From NCBI RefSeq assembly GCF_040706535.1, contig NZ_JAPDRJ010000001.1:1550001-1614000 (forward strand): a stretch of DNA of 64,000 nucleotides. The letters run 5' to 3'. This stretch comes from Lentisalinibacter orientalis (lineage in GTDB: Bacteria; Pseudomonadota; Gammaproteobacteria; Steroidobacterales; Woeseiaceae). Both the position numbers and the translations under genes were made by a program. The notes under the pieces were generated by a model. It was not told the DNA's origin. It did no database searches and saw only the letters and a program-made list of their open reading frames with translations. Shown piece by piece: positions 7,276 through 15,274 of the stretch (position 1 is the stretch's first letter; every line of letters starts with the position of its first letter).

Positions 7276-9579
7276 ATGCCGCAAACCGCACTGATCGTCG
7301 CCGTCACCATCCTGGTGCCGGCGGTAGTGGTGCTGGCCATACTGCTCATCGTGCTGCGGCGGCGTTTTCACGAACGGCTGCGGCGGCTCAACCAGGAGAT
7401 CGTCGAGGTGTCTGCGGATGCCGCGGTGGGGCGCCGGCTGCGTCCCGCGGACGACCCTGTGCTGGGTCCCCTCGGGCGCTCGCTGAACCGCCTGTTCGAT
7501 GCACTCGCCGAGAAGGACGAGGCCGTGTTCGAACGCGACCGCGGGCTGCGGCGGCTGGTGCGCACGATGCCCGAAGTGGTGCTGCTGCACGACGACCGCG
7601 TGCAGCTCGCCAACGAGTCCGCGGCGCGGCTCGTGGGACTGGAGGCCGAGCAACTGCAGGGGCGGCCGGTCAGCGACCTGGTGCGTCCGGCTTTCCGGGC
7701 GCTGTTCCGGCGCACCGTCAGCCGGCTGCTCGCCGGCGAGATCGGGCCCCAGACGCTGGAGATGCAGCTCATCAACGGCGGGGAGCAGGGCATGTGGGTG
7801 GAAGCCGGCATGGCGGTGGTGGAGTGGGGCGACCGCCAGCTCGTGCTCACGGTGGGCCGCGACATCAGTCATCGCCGGGAGAGCGATGCGGGGCTGCACG
7901 GCGACAGCCGACAGGCCCTGGCCGTCATCGAGTCCATCGGCGACGGCGTGATCACCACCGATACCCGGGGCCGCATCGATTACATGAACGGCGAGGCCGA
8001 GCTGCTCACCGGCTACACCCGGGACGAGTCCGAGGGTCGGCCGTTCGGCGAGATCATGCAGCTGATCGACGAACTCGACAAACGATCCCTCGGCGACCCG
8101 GTGGAGCGGTGTCTGTCCATGCGCCAGCGGGTCAACATGGGACGGCGGGCGCTGATGGTGGGTCGCGACGACGAACACGAGCATTCCGTCGAGCTGACCG
8201 CCTCGCCCATCCGCGCCGGGGACGGGGAGATCCGGGGCGTGGTGGTGGTATTCCACGACGTGAGCGAGATGCGGGGGCTCACACGGCAGATGAGCTATCA
8301 GGCGGCGCACGATGCGCTGACCGGCCTCATCAACCGGCGCGAGCTCGAGCGGCGGCTGGAGGAGGCCATCGACAATGCGCGCCGCGAGAAGGCGAACCAC
8401 GTCCTCTGCTACATGGACCTGGATCGCTTCAAGGCGGTGAACGATACCTGCGGGCACATGGCGGGGGACGCGCTGCTGCGCGAGGTGGCGTCGCTGATCA
8501 AGGATCAGGTGCGCGACTCGGATTCCGTCGCCCGCATCGGCGGCGACGAGTTCGGCATGCTGCTGATGGGCTGCCCGCTGGAGAAGGCCCGTCAGATCGC
8601 CGGCGACGTGGTGCAGGCAGTGGCCGATCACCGCTTCGTGTGGCAGGACCGCATCTTCACCATCGGCGTCAGCGTCGGCATCGTCGAGCTGGGACCCGAC
8701 AGCGGCTCGGTGCAGGACATGCTGGCCGCCGCGGATTCCGCCTGCTACATGGCGAAGCAGCAGGGGCGCGGCCAGGTGCACGTGTACTCCTCGGCGGATG
8801 AGGCGGCGGCGCGCGAGCGCGGCGAGATCCAGTGGCTGCGACGCCTGCAGGACGCGCTGTCCAACGGTGGTTTCGTGCTGGCGACCCAGCCCATCATCGC
8901 GCTCGACGCGGAGCGCGAATCCGGGCCGGCGATGGAGGTGCTGCTGCGTTTCCAGGACGCCCAGGGCAGGACGGAGTCGCCGAAGGACTTCCTGCCGGCG
9001 GCAGAGCAGTATCACCTGATGCCGCGGATCGACCGCTGGGTGGTCAGCGCGACGCTGACCGCCATCGCCGCCGGCGACATCCGGGTTCCGGCCGGACGCA
9101 GCTGCATCATCAACCTTTCAGGCCAGACGCTGGGCGACGCGGATTTTCTGGAGTTCGTCGTCGAGTCGCTGGACCGCACGAGCGTCGCCCCGGCCCGGAT
9201 CTGCTTCGAGATGACGGAGGCGGCGCTGATCATGGAGCCGCGCGAGGCCCAGCGCTTCATCGAGGTCTTGCACGGCATGGGCTGCAAGTTTGCGCTGGAC
9301 GATTTCGGCAGCGGCCTCGGCGCCTTCTCCAACCTGAAGCATCTGCCCATCGATTATCTGAAGATCGACGGCAGCTTCACCCGCCACCTCGGCCGCGACC
9401 CGGTCAATCAGGAGATGGTGAGCGCGATGATCAAGCTCGCGCGGAAGATGAACTTCCGCACCGTGGCCGAGCAGGTGGAAGAGCAGGGCGACTTCGACAT
9501 GCTGCGCGAGATGGGCGTGGACTTCGCCCAGGGCTACCTGATCGACCGCCCCCGCCTCCTGGGTGCCGGACCGAACTAA
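7276..9579 (+). CDS. Membrane-anchored PAS-GGDEF-EAL cyclic-di-GMP enzyme
   Basis: This 767-residue protein has one N-terminal transmembrane helix (about 5-28), a short linker, two PAS-like domains (about 85-190 and 210-335), a GGDEF domain with the canonical signature GGDEF at 422-426, and an EAL domain. The EAL signature reads EVL (Glu554), and the later catalytic blocks remain: NLSGQ, EMTE, the DDFGSG pair Asp675-Asp676, and AEQVE. Both diguanylate cyclase and phosphodiesterase activity are therefore plausible; net activity cannot be predicted. No periplasmic sensor domain is visible, so PAS domains probably read a cytosolic or redox/ligand cue. It is monocistronic, divergent from pcm and convergent with hppA. 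Confidence 0.93.
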   Translation: MPQTALIVAVTILVPAVVVLAILLIVLRRRFHERLRRLNQEIVEVSADAAVGRRLRPADDPVLGPLGRSLNRLFDALAEKDEAVFERDRGLRRLVRTMPEVVLLHDDRVQLANESAARLVGLEAEQLQGRPVSDLVRPAFRALFRRTVSRLLAGEIGPQTLEMQLINGGEQGMWVEAGMAVVEWGDRQLVLTVGRDISHRRESDAGLHGDSRQALAVIESIGDGVITTDTRGRIDYMNGEAELLTGYTRDESEGRPFGEIMQLIDELDKRSLGDPVERCLSMRQRVNMGRRALMVGRDDEHEHSVELTASPIRAGDGEIRGVVVVFHDVSEMRGLTRQMSYQAAHDALTGLINRRELERRLEEAIDNARREKANHVLCYMDLDRFKAVNDTCGHMAGDALLREVASLIKDQVRDSDSVARIGGDEFGMLLMGCPLEKARQIAGDVVQAVADHRFVWQDRIFTIGVSVGIVELGPDSGSVQDMLAAADSACYMAKQQGRGQVHVYSSADEAAARERGEIQWLRRLQDALSNGGFVLATQPIIALDAERESGPAMEVLLRFQDAQGRTESPKDFLPAAEQYHLMPRIDRWVVSATLTAIAAGDIRVPAGRSCIINLSGQTLGDADFLEFVVESLDRTSVAPARICFEMTEAALIMEPREAQRFIEVLHGMGCKFALDDFGSGLGAFSNLKHLPIDYLKIDGSFTRHLGRDPVNQEMVSAMIKLARKMNFRTVAEQVEEQGDFDMLREMGVDFAQGYLIDRPRLLGAGPN

Positions 9580-9581
9580 TC

Positions 9582-9617
9582 CAACTTTCGCAACTTTCGT
9601 GACTTTCTGAAGTTTCG
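9582..9617. repeat. Four-copy 9-bp tandem repeat after the GGDEF/EAL gene
   Basis: CAACTTTCG occurs twice in perfect tandem (9582-9599), followed by two decayed 9-base copies, TGACTTTCT and GAAGTTTCG. It starts three bases after the stop codon and ends 20 bases before the hppA terminator. Function unknown. Confidence 0.6.
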
Positions 9618-9631
9618 GTGTCCGGCACCAT

Positions 9632-9668
9632 AAAAAAAACCGCCGGGTCCCTGAGGAGCCCGGCGGTT
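9632..9668 (-). terminator. Rho-independent terminator of hppA
   Basis: On the minus strand a 10-bp stem AACCGCCGGG/CCCGGCGGTT (arms 9659-9668 and 9638-9647) closes an 11-base loop and runs straight into eight T residues. It lies 23 bases past the hppA stop and points in the hppA direction. The A-tract on the opposite side is not followed by a T-run for the + strand gene. Confidence 0.88.
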
Positions 9669-9691
9669 CTGGGCCGTTAGGCCGATCCCGA

Positions 9692-11713
9692 TCAGAGCAG
9701 CGGTACGATCAGCAGCGCTACGATGTTGATGATCTTGATCAGCGGGTTGATGGCCGGGCCGGCGGTGTCCTTGTAGGGGTCGCCGACCGTGTCGCCGGTC
9801 ACTGCGGCCTTGTGCGCCTCGGAACCCTTGCCGCCGAAGTTGCCGTCTTCGATGTACTTCTTGGCGTTGTCCCAGGCACCGCCGCCCGCGGTCATGGAGA
9901 TGGCCACGAACAGACCGGTGATGATCGTGCCCAGCAGCATGCCGCCGAGGGCGATCGGGCCGAGGATCAGGCCCACCACGATCGGCACCAGTACCGGCAG
10001 CAGCGAGGGCACCACCATCTCCTTGATGGCGGCCTTGGTCAGCATGTCCACCGCGCGGGAGTAATCCGGCTTCTGGGTGCCCTCCATGATGCCCGGCATC
10101 TCCTTGAACTGCCGGCGCACCTCATTCACCACAGAGCTGGCGGCGCGGCCCACGGCCTCCATCGCCAGGGCGGCGAACAGATACGGCACGAGACCGCCGA
10201 TCAGCAGGCCGATGATCACCATGGGATCGGACAGGTCGAACTCGAACAGCTGGTCGAAGTTGGCCTCCAGCGCGTGGGTGTAGTCGGCGAACAGCACCAG
10301 GGCGGCCAGACCGGCGGAGCCGATGGCGTAGCCCTTGGTGACGGCCTTCGTCGTGTTGCCTACGGCGTCGAGCTGGTCGGTGATGTTGCGCACCTCGGAC
10401 TCGAGCTCCGCCATCTCGGCGATGCCGCCCGCGTTGTCAGTGATCGGGCCGAAGGCGTCGAGCGCCACCACGATGCCGGTCATCGACAGCATGGTCGTCG
10501 CCGCGATGCCGATGCCGTACAGGCCGGCCAGCTCGTGGGCACCCCAGATGCTGGCGCACACCGCGAGCACCGGCCAGGCCGTCGCCTTCATGGAGACGCC
10601 CAGTCCCGCGATGATGTTCGTGGCATGACCGGTCAGCGACGACTCGGCCACCAGCTGCACCGGCTTGTGATCGGTGCCGGTGTAGTACTCGGTGATCCAG
10701 ACCATGAAGGCGGTGAGGGCCAGGCCGATGAGCGCAGCGCCGAACAGCACGCCTGCCTCGCCGGTGTCGCCCATCATCACCGTGGTGATCGGATAGAAGG
10801 CCGCGGCGGCCAGTACGCCGGCCGCGATCATGCCCTTGTACAGCGCACCCATGATCGAGCCGCTGGCGCCTGCCTTGACGAAGAAGGTGCCGATGATCGA
10901 GGCGACGATGGAGGCCGCGCCGAGGACCAGCGGATACACCCAGGCCGCCCAGCCCCAGTCGGCATGGAACAGCACGCCGAGGAGCATGGTGGCGATGATG
11001 GTCACCGCGTAGGTCTCGAACAGGTCCGCGGCCATGCCGGCGCAGTCGCCCACGTTGTCGCCGACGTTGTCCGCGATCACGCCCGGGTTGCGGGGATCGT
11101 CCTCGGGAATGCCGGCCTCGACCTTGCCCACCAGGTCGGCGCCGACGTCGGCGCCCTTGGTGAAGATGCCACCGCCGAGTCGGGCGAAGATGGAGATCAG
11201 CGAGCCGCCGAAGGCCAGGCCGACCAGCGCCTTGATGGCCTTCTCGCCCTCGATGCCGAAGGCGCCCAGCAGGCCGTAGTAGCCGGCGACGCCGAGCAGG
11301 CCCAGGCCGACCACCAGCAGACCGGTGATGGCGCCGCCGCGGAAGGCCACGTCCAGCGCCGGGTTCAGCCCCTTGCGGGCGGCCTCGGCGGTGCGCACGT
11401 TGGCGCGCACGGAGACGAACATGCCGATGTAGCCGGCCATGGCGGAGAACACGGCGCCGATGACGAAGCCGAGCGCCGTCCACCAGTCGAGGGCGAAGCC
11501 GACGACGATGGCGAGTACCACGCCGACGATGCCGATGGTCGTGTACTGGCGGTTCATGTAGGCCGCGGCGCCTTCCTGGATGGCCGCCCCGATCTCCTGC
11601 ATCCGCTCGTTGCCGGCGGACTGCTTCAGGACCCACTGGACCGAGAACAGTCCGTACAGGATGGCGAGTACGCCGGCGCCGATGCATAGCCACAGCGCGA
11701 GTTCATACGACAT
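9692..11713 (-). CDS. hppA: Membrane-bound proton-translocating pyrophosphatase
   Basis: This 673-residue polytopic protein couples PPi hydrolysis to cation pumping across the inner membrane. The substrate-site blocks are intact: GGGIFTKGADVGADLVGKVE, EDDPRNPGVIADNVGDNVGD and the C-terminal GDTVGDPYKDTAGPA. The GNTTKAVTKGYAIGSAGL segment has Lys where K+-dependent enzymes have Ala. From established work on this family, that Lys indicates a K+-independent, H+-pumping enzyme. A strong SD (GGGAGGAAC) precedes the ATG. It lies 268 bases downstream of a PPi-type phosphofructokinase on the same strand, which suggests a shared role in pyrophosphate economy. Confidence 0.96.
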   Translation of the reverse strand: MSYELALWLCIGAGVLAILYGLFSVQWVLKQSAGNERMQEIGAAIQEGAAAYMNRQYTTIGIVGVVLAIVVGFALDWWTALGFVIGAVFSAMAGYIGMFVSVRANVRTAEAARKGLNPALDVAFRGGAITGLLVVGLGLLGVAGYYGLLGAFGIEGEKAIKALVGLAFGGSLISIFARLGGGIFTKGADVGADLVGKVEAGIPEDDPRNPGVIADNVGDNVGDCAGMAADLFETYAVTIIATMLLGVLFHADWGWAAWVYPLVLGAASIVASIIGTFFVKAGASGSIMGALYKGMIAAGVLAAAAFYPITTVMMGDTGEAGVLFGAALIGLALTAFMVWITEYYTGTDHKPVQLVAESSLTGHATNIIAGLGVSMKATAWPVLAVCASIWGAHELAGLYGIGIAATTMLSMTGIVVALDAFGPITDNAGGIAEMAELESEVRNITDQLDAVGNTTKAVTKGYAIGSAGLAALVLFADYTHALEANFDQLFEFDLSDPMVIIGLLIGGLVPYLFAALAMEAVGRAASSVVNEVRRQFKEMPGIMEGTQKPDYSRAVDMLTKAAIKEMVVPSLLPVLVPIVVGLILGPIALGGMLLGTIITGLFVAISMTAGGGAWDNAKKYIEDGNFGGKGSEAHKAAVTGDTVGDPYKDTAGPAINPLIKIINIVALLIVPLL

Positions 11714-11943
11714 GAGATGTTCCTCCCGGTCATGTCCACCGATCGGCCCGGCGGACCGTCGGTTGTTCGTGATTTTTCAGCTGGAGCGCCCCCGCCCGTG
11801 CCCAGGCGACGGGCACCAGGCCGGTCGGGGCCCCGGATCCGCTGCGCAGACGGTGGCGACTCGCGCACCGCTACGGCTGGTTTTCTGATCCGGTGCTCGT
11901 TCCGTAACTCGCTGGTTTATCGGAGTTTCTTGGCGCTCAAGAG

Positions 11944-11971
11944 GTCGCCGCCACACGTCCCCGGCGGCGAC
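11944..11971. other. 9-bp perfect hairpin between pfp and hppA
   Basis: GTCGCCGCC (11944-11952) and GGCGGCGAC (11963-11971) form a perfect stem with a 10-base loop, 10 bases past the phosphofructokinase stop on the minus strand. No T-run follows, so it may be a weak or Rho-assisted terminator, or an mRNA 3' stabiliser. The rest of the 11714-11981 gap shows no confident promoter. Confidence 0.45.
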
Positions 11972-11981
11972 AGCGCGCGCA

Positions 11982-13256
11982 TCATACCACAAATCGTTTC
12001 TTGAGCTTCTTCTTCACCGGCACGTTGCGCAGTTTGGCGTAGACGGGCAGGCCGCGGGAATACGGCGGGTAGTCTTCCCCGTTGATCAGCGGTGCCAGGT
12101 AGCGCCGGGCCGCGCCGGTGATGCCGTAGCCGTCCTTCGTGATGTAGCGCTTCGGCAGCTTCTTCTCCCGGTTCGCCACCCGGCTGAGAGGCGCCTTCTC
12201 GATCTTCCAGCGGTAGGGGCTGTCCGAGGTGCGCTTGATCACCGGCAGCACCGCATCCTCGCCCGCGAGCGCCATCTCGACGGCCGCGCGGCCCACCGCA
12301 TAGGCCTGCTCCACATCGGTGGCCGAGGCGATGTGGCGGGCGGAGCGCTGCAGGTAGTCGGCGATGGCGTAGTGGAACTTGAAGCCGGTGCCGTCGCGCA
12401 CCATCGTCGCGACCTCCGAGGCCACGCCGCCGAGCTGCACGTGGCCGAAGGCGTCCTTCGTGCCGGCGTCGGCCAGGAAGCGGCCGTCCTTGTAGCGGGC
12501 GCCCTCGGAGACGACGATCACGCAGTAGCCGTAGTCCTTCACGCAGCGCTTCACCCGGGCCAGGAACTTCTTCTTCTCGAACGGGACTTCCGGGAACAGG
12601 ATGATGTGGGGCGGCTCGTCGGGGCCCTCGCCCGCCAGCCCGGCGGCCGCGGCGATCCAGCCGGCATGCCGGCCCATGACCTCCAGGATGAATACCTTGG
12701 TGGAGGTCTCGGCCATGGAGGCGACGTCCAGGGCCGCCTCCCGGGTGGAGACCGCCACGTACTTCGCCACGGAGCCGAAGCCCGGGCAGTTGTCCGTAAC
12801 CGGCAGGTCGTTGTCCACCGTCTTCGGCACGCCGATACAGGTGATGGGGAAGCCGAGCTTGTGGCCGATCTGGGATACCTTGTGGGCGGTGTCCATGGAG
12901 TCGTTGCCGCCGTTATAGAAGAAGTAGCCGATGTCGTGGGCCTCGAAGACCTCGATCAGCCGCTCGTACTCGCGCCTGTTCTCGTCCAGCCCCTTCAGCT
13001 TGTAGCGGGCGGTGCCGAACGCCCCGCCGGGGGTGTGCTTGAGCTGGGCGATCGCCTTGGCCGACTCCCGGTTGGTGTCGATCAGGTCCTCGGTCAGCGC
13101 GCCGATGATCCCGTTGCGCCCGGCATAGACCTTGCCGATGCGGTCCTTGTGCTGGCGGGCGGTCTCGATGACGCCGCAGGCGCTCGCGTTGATGACGGCG
13201 GTCACGCCGCCGGACTGGGCATAGAATGCGTTCTTGGCTGCCTTCTTTGCTGACAT
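11982..13256 (-). CDS. pfp: Pyrophosphate-type 6-phosphofructokinase
   Basis: This 424-residue phosphofructokinase interconverts fructose 6-phosphate and fructose 1,6-bisphosphate. Two signature positions mark PPi rather than ATP as phosphoryl donor. NGGNDS has a residue other than Gly after the GG pair (ATP enzymes have GGDGS), and PKTVDND has Lys where ATP enzymes have PGTIDND. MGRHAGWIA also fits. The ATG at 13256 follows a GAGGG SD; a TTG at 13277 is less likely. PPi-PFKs are reversible and in some autotrophs and methanotrophs also act on sedoheptulose bisphosphate. hppA downstream and tkt/gap/pgk at 24-28 kb make such a role plausible. Confidence 0.92.
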   Translation of the reverse strand: MSAKKAAKNAFYAQSGGVTAVINASACGVIETARQHKDRIGKVYAGRNGIIGALTEDLIDTNRESAKAIAQLKHTPGGAFGTARYKLKGLDENRREYERLIEVFEAHDIGYFFYNGGNDSMDTAHKVSQIGHKLGFPITCIGVPKTVDNDLPVTDNCPGFGSVAKYVAVSTREAALDVASMAETSTKVFILEVMGRHAGWIAAAAGLAGEGPDEPPHIILFPEVPFEKKKFLARVKRCVKDYGYCVIVVSEGARYKDGRFLADAGTKDAFGHVQLGGVASEVATMVRDGTGFKFHYAIADYLQRSARHIASATDVEQAYAVGRAAVEMALAGEDAVLPVIKRTSDSPYRWKIEKAPLSRVANREKKLPKRYITKDGYGITGAARRYLAPLINGEDYPPYSRGLPVYAKLRNVPVKKKLKKRFVV

Positions 13257-13336
13257 GGGATCCCTCGCTCGGCTCAATGGACGACTGGCCCGGGAGCATA
13301 GCCAATTTCCCGCCCGCCTTCATGCGGCGGGCCGAA

Positions 13337-13365
13337 TTGACCTCGTCACGGGGAGCGGCTACGGT
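13337..13365 (+). promoter_or_regulatory. Candidate promoter for adk
   Basis: TTGACC (13337-13342) and TACGGT (13360-13365) are 17 bases apart, upstream of adk and of the 11-bp repeats. The -35 matches well and the -10 poorly. Confidence 0.35.
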
Positions 13366-13418
13366 TGCGCGCCTCACAGGCGAGTTGTCGACGCAGAGTC
13401 GGCGTGATCGTCGGCCTG

Positions 13419-13451
13419 TTGTTCGCAAGTTGTCCGCAAGTTGTCCGCAGG
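13419..13451 (+). repeat. Three tandem 11-bp repeats in the adk leader
   Basis: Three contiguous copies of TTGTYCGCARG fill 13419-13451, ending 28 bases before the adk ATG. The 11-base period is close to one DNA helical turn. They lie downstream of the candidate promoter, so they would be in the 5' UTR if that promoter is used. Confidence 0.7.
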
Positions 13452-13479
13452 CCGCCGGTCTGCTGCAGGGAGTTCAATC

Positions 13480-14124
13480 ATGCGCATCGTTTTGCTCGGC
13501 GCCCCCGGCTCGGGGAAGGGGACCCAGGCCCAGCGGCTGATGGCCGAAAAGGGCATCCCGCAGATATCCACCGGCGACCTGCTGCGCGCGGCCGTCGCCT
13601 CGGGCAGCGAGCTGGGCCGCAAGGCGAAGGCGGCCATGGACGCCGGCGAGCTCGTCTCCGACGACCTCGTGCTCGGCATGATCCGGGAACGGCTGAACGA
13701 GGACGACGTGGCCGACGGCTTCATCCTGGACGGCTTCCCCCGCAACGAGTCCCAGGCCGAGTCCCTCGACGACCTGCTGGCCGAGCTGGGCCAGCCCCTG
13801 GATGCCGCGGTGCTCATGGACGTGGATTTCGACATCCTCATGAAACGGCTGACCGGACGGCGCACCTGCTCGGCCACCGGCAAGGTCCTCAATATCCATT
13901 TCTCGTCCCGGGAAGAGCTCGACGCCTGCCTGGAGGCGGGCGGCGAACTCCTGCAGCGCGACGACGATAACGAAGAGACCATCGCCAACCGGCTGCAGGT
14001 CTATCGGGAGCAGACGGCGCCGCTGGTGGACTACTATCGGGACCGGGGCCTGCTGAAGACCGTGGACGCCGACGGCACCGTGGAGGCCGTCTACGAGCGG
14101 CTGGTCTCGGCGGTCGAGGACTGA
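13480..14124 (+). CDS. adk: Adenylate kinase
   Basis: Adk interconverts ATP + AMP and 2 ADP in the cytosol. This is a long-form enzyme of 214 residues, as in E. coli, with the P-loop GAPGSGKGT at 7-15, DGFPRN, and RRLTGRR-like basic residues flanking the LID. The ATG at 13480 is the conserved start; CAGGGAG lies upstream. The LID is unusual: at the four positions that are Cys in zinc-binding Adks (130, 133, 150, 153) it has Cys, Thr, Cys, Ala with the spacing exactly kept. The last 34 bases overlap the convergent rnd gene. Confidence 0.96.
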   Translation: MRIVLLGAPGSGKGTQAQRLMAEKGIPQISTGDLLRAAVASGSELGRKAKAAMDAGELVSDDLVLGMIRERLNEDDVADGFILDGFPRNESQAESLDDLLAELGQPLDAAVLMDVDFDILMKRLTGRRTCSATGKVLNIHFSSREELDACLEAGGELLQRDDDNEETIANRLQVYREQTAPLVDYYRDRGLLKTVDADGTVEAVYERLVSAVED

Positions 14125-15206
14125 GCCCGCCGCTCGAGCAGCGTCTCCAGGGCCTCGCCGACCAATTCCCTGCGCCAGCCGGACAGCGCCCGGAGCCCGT
14201 CGCCGCCGGCGGCCGCCCGGCGCAGGTCCTTCTGTGAGGCGATCAGCTCGGGCTCGATGCCGAGCTCCTCCGCCTTGCCCTTCACGACGGCGGCCATCTT
14301 CGCCACCAGCGCCTTCTCCGCCGGCGACGGCGCACCCCGCCGCACCACCGGCGACGGACCGGCGCGGCCGATGACCCGCAGCAGCTGGTCTCCGGCCCGC
14401 CGGGCGAGCCCGGCCGGGACGCCCTCGGTCTGCGCCAGCGCCTCGCGGCTGGACGGCCGTCCCTGGGCGAGGGCGATGAGAGGCGCGTCCTTCAATATCC
14501 ACTGCCGGGGCCGGTCGGCCCGCAGGGCCTCTTCCTCCCGCCACACGGCGAGGGCGGCGGCCGCCGCCGCGCTGCGCTCGTCCATGCGGGCGAGGCCCTT
14601 CAGCCGCTGCCACGCCGACTCCGGCGCAGGCTCGTAGAGCGCCGGGTCCAGCAGCTCGTTGCTGTCGGCGGCAGCCCAGTCGAGCCGGCCGAGTTCTTCC
14701 AGGCGGGTGCTGAGGATGGCGCGCATCTCCTCCAGGTAGCGCACGTCGTCGGCGGCGTATTCGAGCTGCTCGGCGCTCAGCGGCCGGCGGGACCAGTCCG
14801 TCCTCGTGTGATGCTTGCCGAGGTCGATGCCGAGCAGTTCACGGACCAGGGCGGCATAGCCGATCTGCGCCGGGTAGCCGCACAGGGCGGCTGCCACCTG
14901 GGTGTCGAAGATACGGCCCGGCAGACGGCCGGCCGTGCCGAGCAGCACCTCCAGGTCCTGGCGCGCGGCGTGCAGGGTCAGCTCGGTGCGGTCGAAGCAC
15001 TGCCATAACGGTTCGAGGTCCAGCCCGGCCAGCGGATCGATGCAGGCGATATGGCCGCCACCCGCGAGCTGCACCAGACACAGCCGGGCGTGATAGGTAC
15101 GCTCCCGGAGGAACTCCGTATCCGCCGCGAGCCTCTCGTCGGTCTCGCAGGTTTCCAGGAATCTGAGCAGGGAAGCCTGCGTATCGATGAAGAGGATGTC
15201 GCTCAT
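14091..15206 (-). CDS. rnd: Ribonuclease D
   Basis: RNase D is a 3'-5' exoribonuclease in tRNA and stable-RNA maturation. This 371-residue protein has the DEDDy nuclease signature: DTEFLRERTY near residue 30, HAARQDLEVL, and YAADDVRYL with the Tyr-x3-Asp motif. A basic HRDC-like C-terminal region follows, as in E. coli Rnd (375 residues). I use the ATG at 15206 because the conserved sequence starts at SDILFIDTQ; the longer frame to 15335 runs across the divergent promoter region. Its 3' end overlaps adk tail-to-tail by 34 bases. Confidence 0.93.
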   Translation of the reverse strand: MSDILFIDTQASLLRFLETCETDERLAADTEFLRERTYHARLCLVQLAGGGHIACIDPLAGLDLEPLWQCFDRTELTLHAARQDLEVLLGTAGRLPGRIFDTQVAAALCGYPAQIGYAALVRELLGIDLGKHHTRTDWSRRPLSAEQLEYAADDVRYLEEMRAILSTRLEELGRLDWAAADSNELLDPALYEPAPESAWQRLKGLARMDERSAAAAAALAVWREEEALRADRPRQWILKDAPLIALAQGRPSSREALAQTEGVPAGLARRAGDQLLRVIGRAGPSPVVRRGAPSPAEKALVAKMAAVVKGKAEELGIEPELIASQKDLRRAAAGGDGLRALSGWRRELVGEALETLLERRAQSSTAETSRS

Positions 15207-15274
15207 GGGCGGGTCTTTGCCCTCCGGTGTTATCGTGAGACTATGCGCTGCATGGGAGGATACACTGCCGCAGC

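Noticed and set aside
12333..13253. A 306-codon + strand frame opposite the phosphofructokinase gene
   Set aside because: It is an antisense shadow. The minus-strand protein has all the PFK motifs.
13308..13335. 7-bp hairpin upstream of adk considered as a terminator
   Set aside because: No T-run follows on either strand, and it lies between divergent genes where no terminator is needed.
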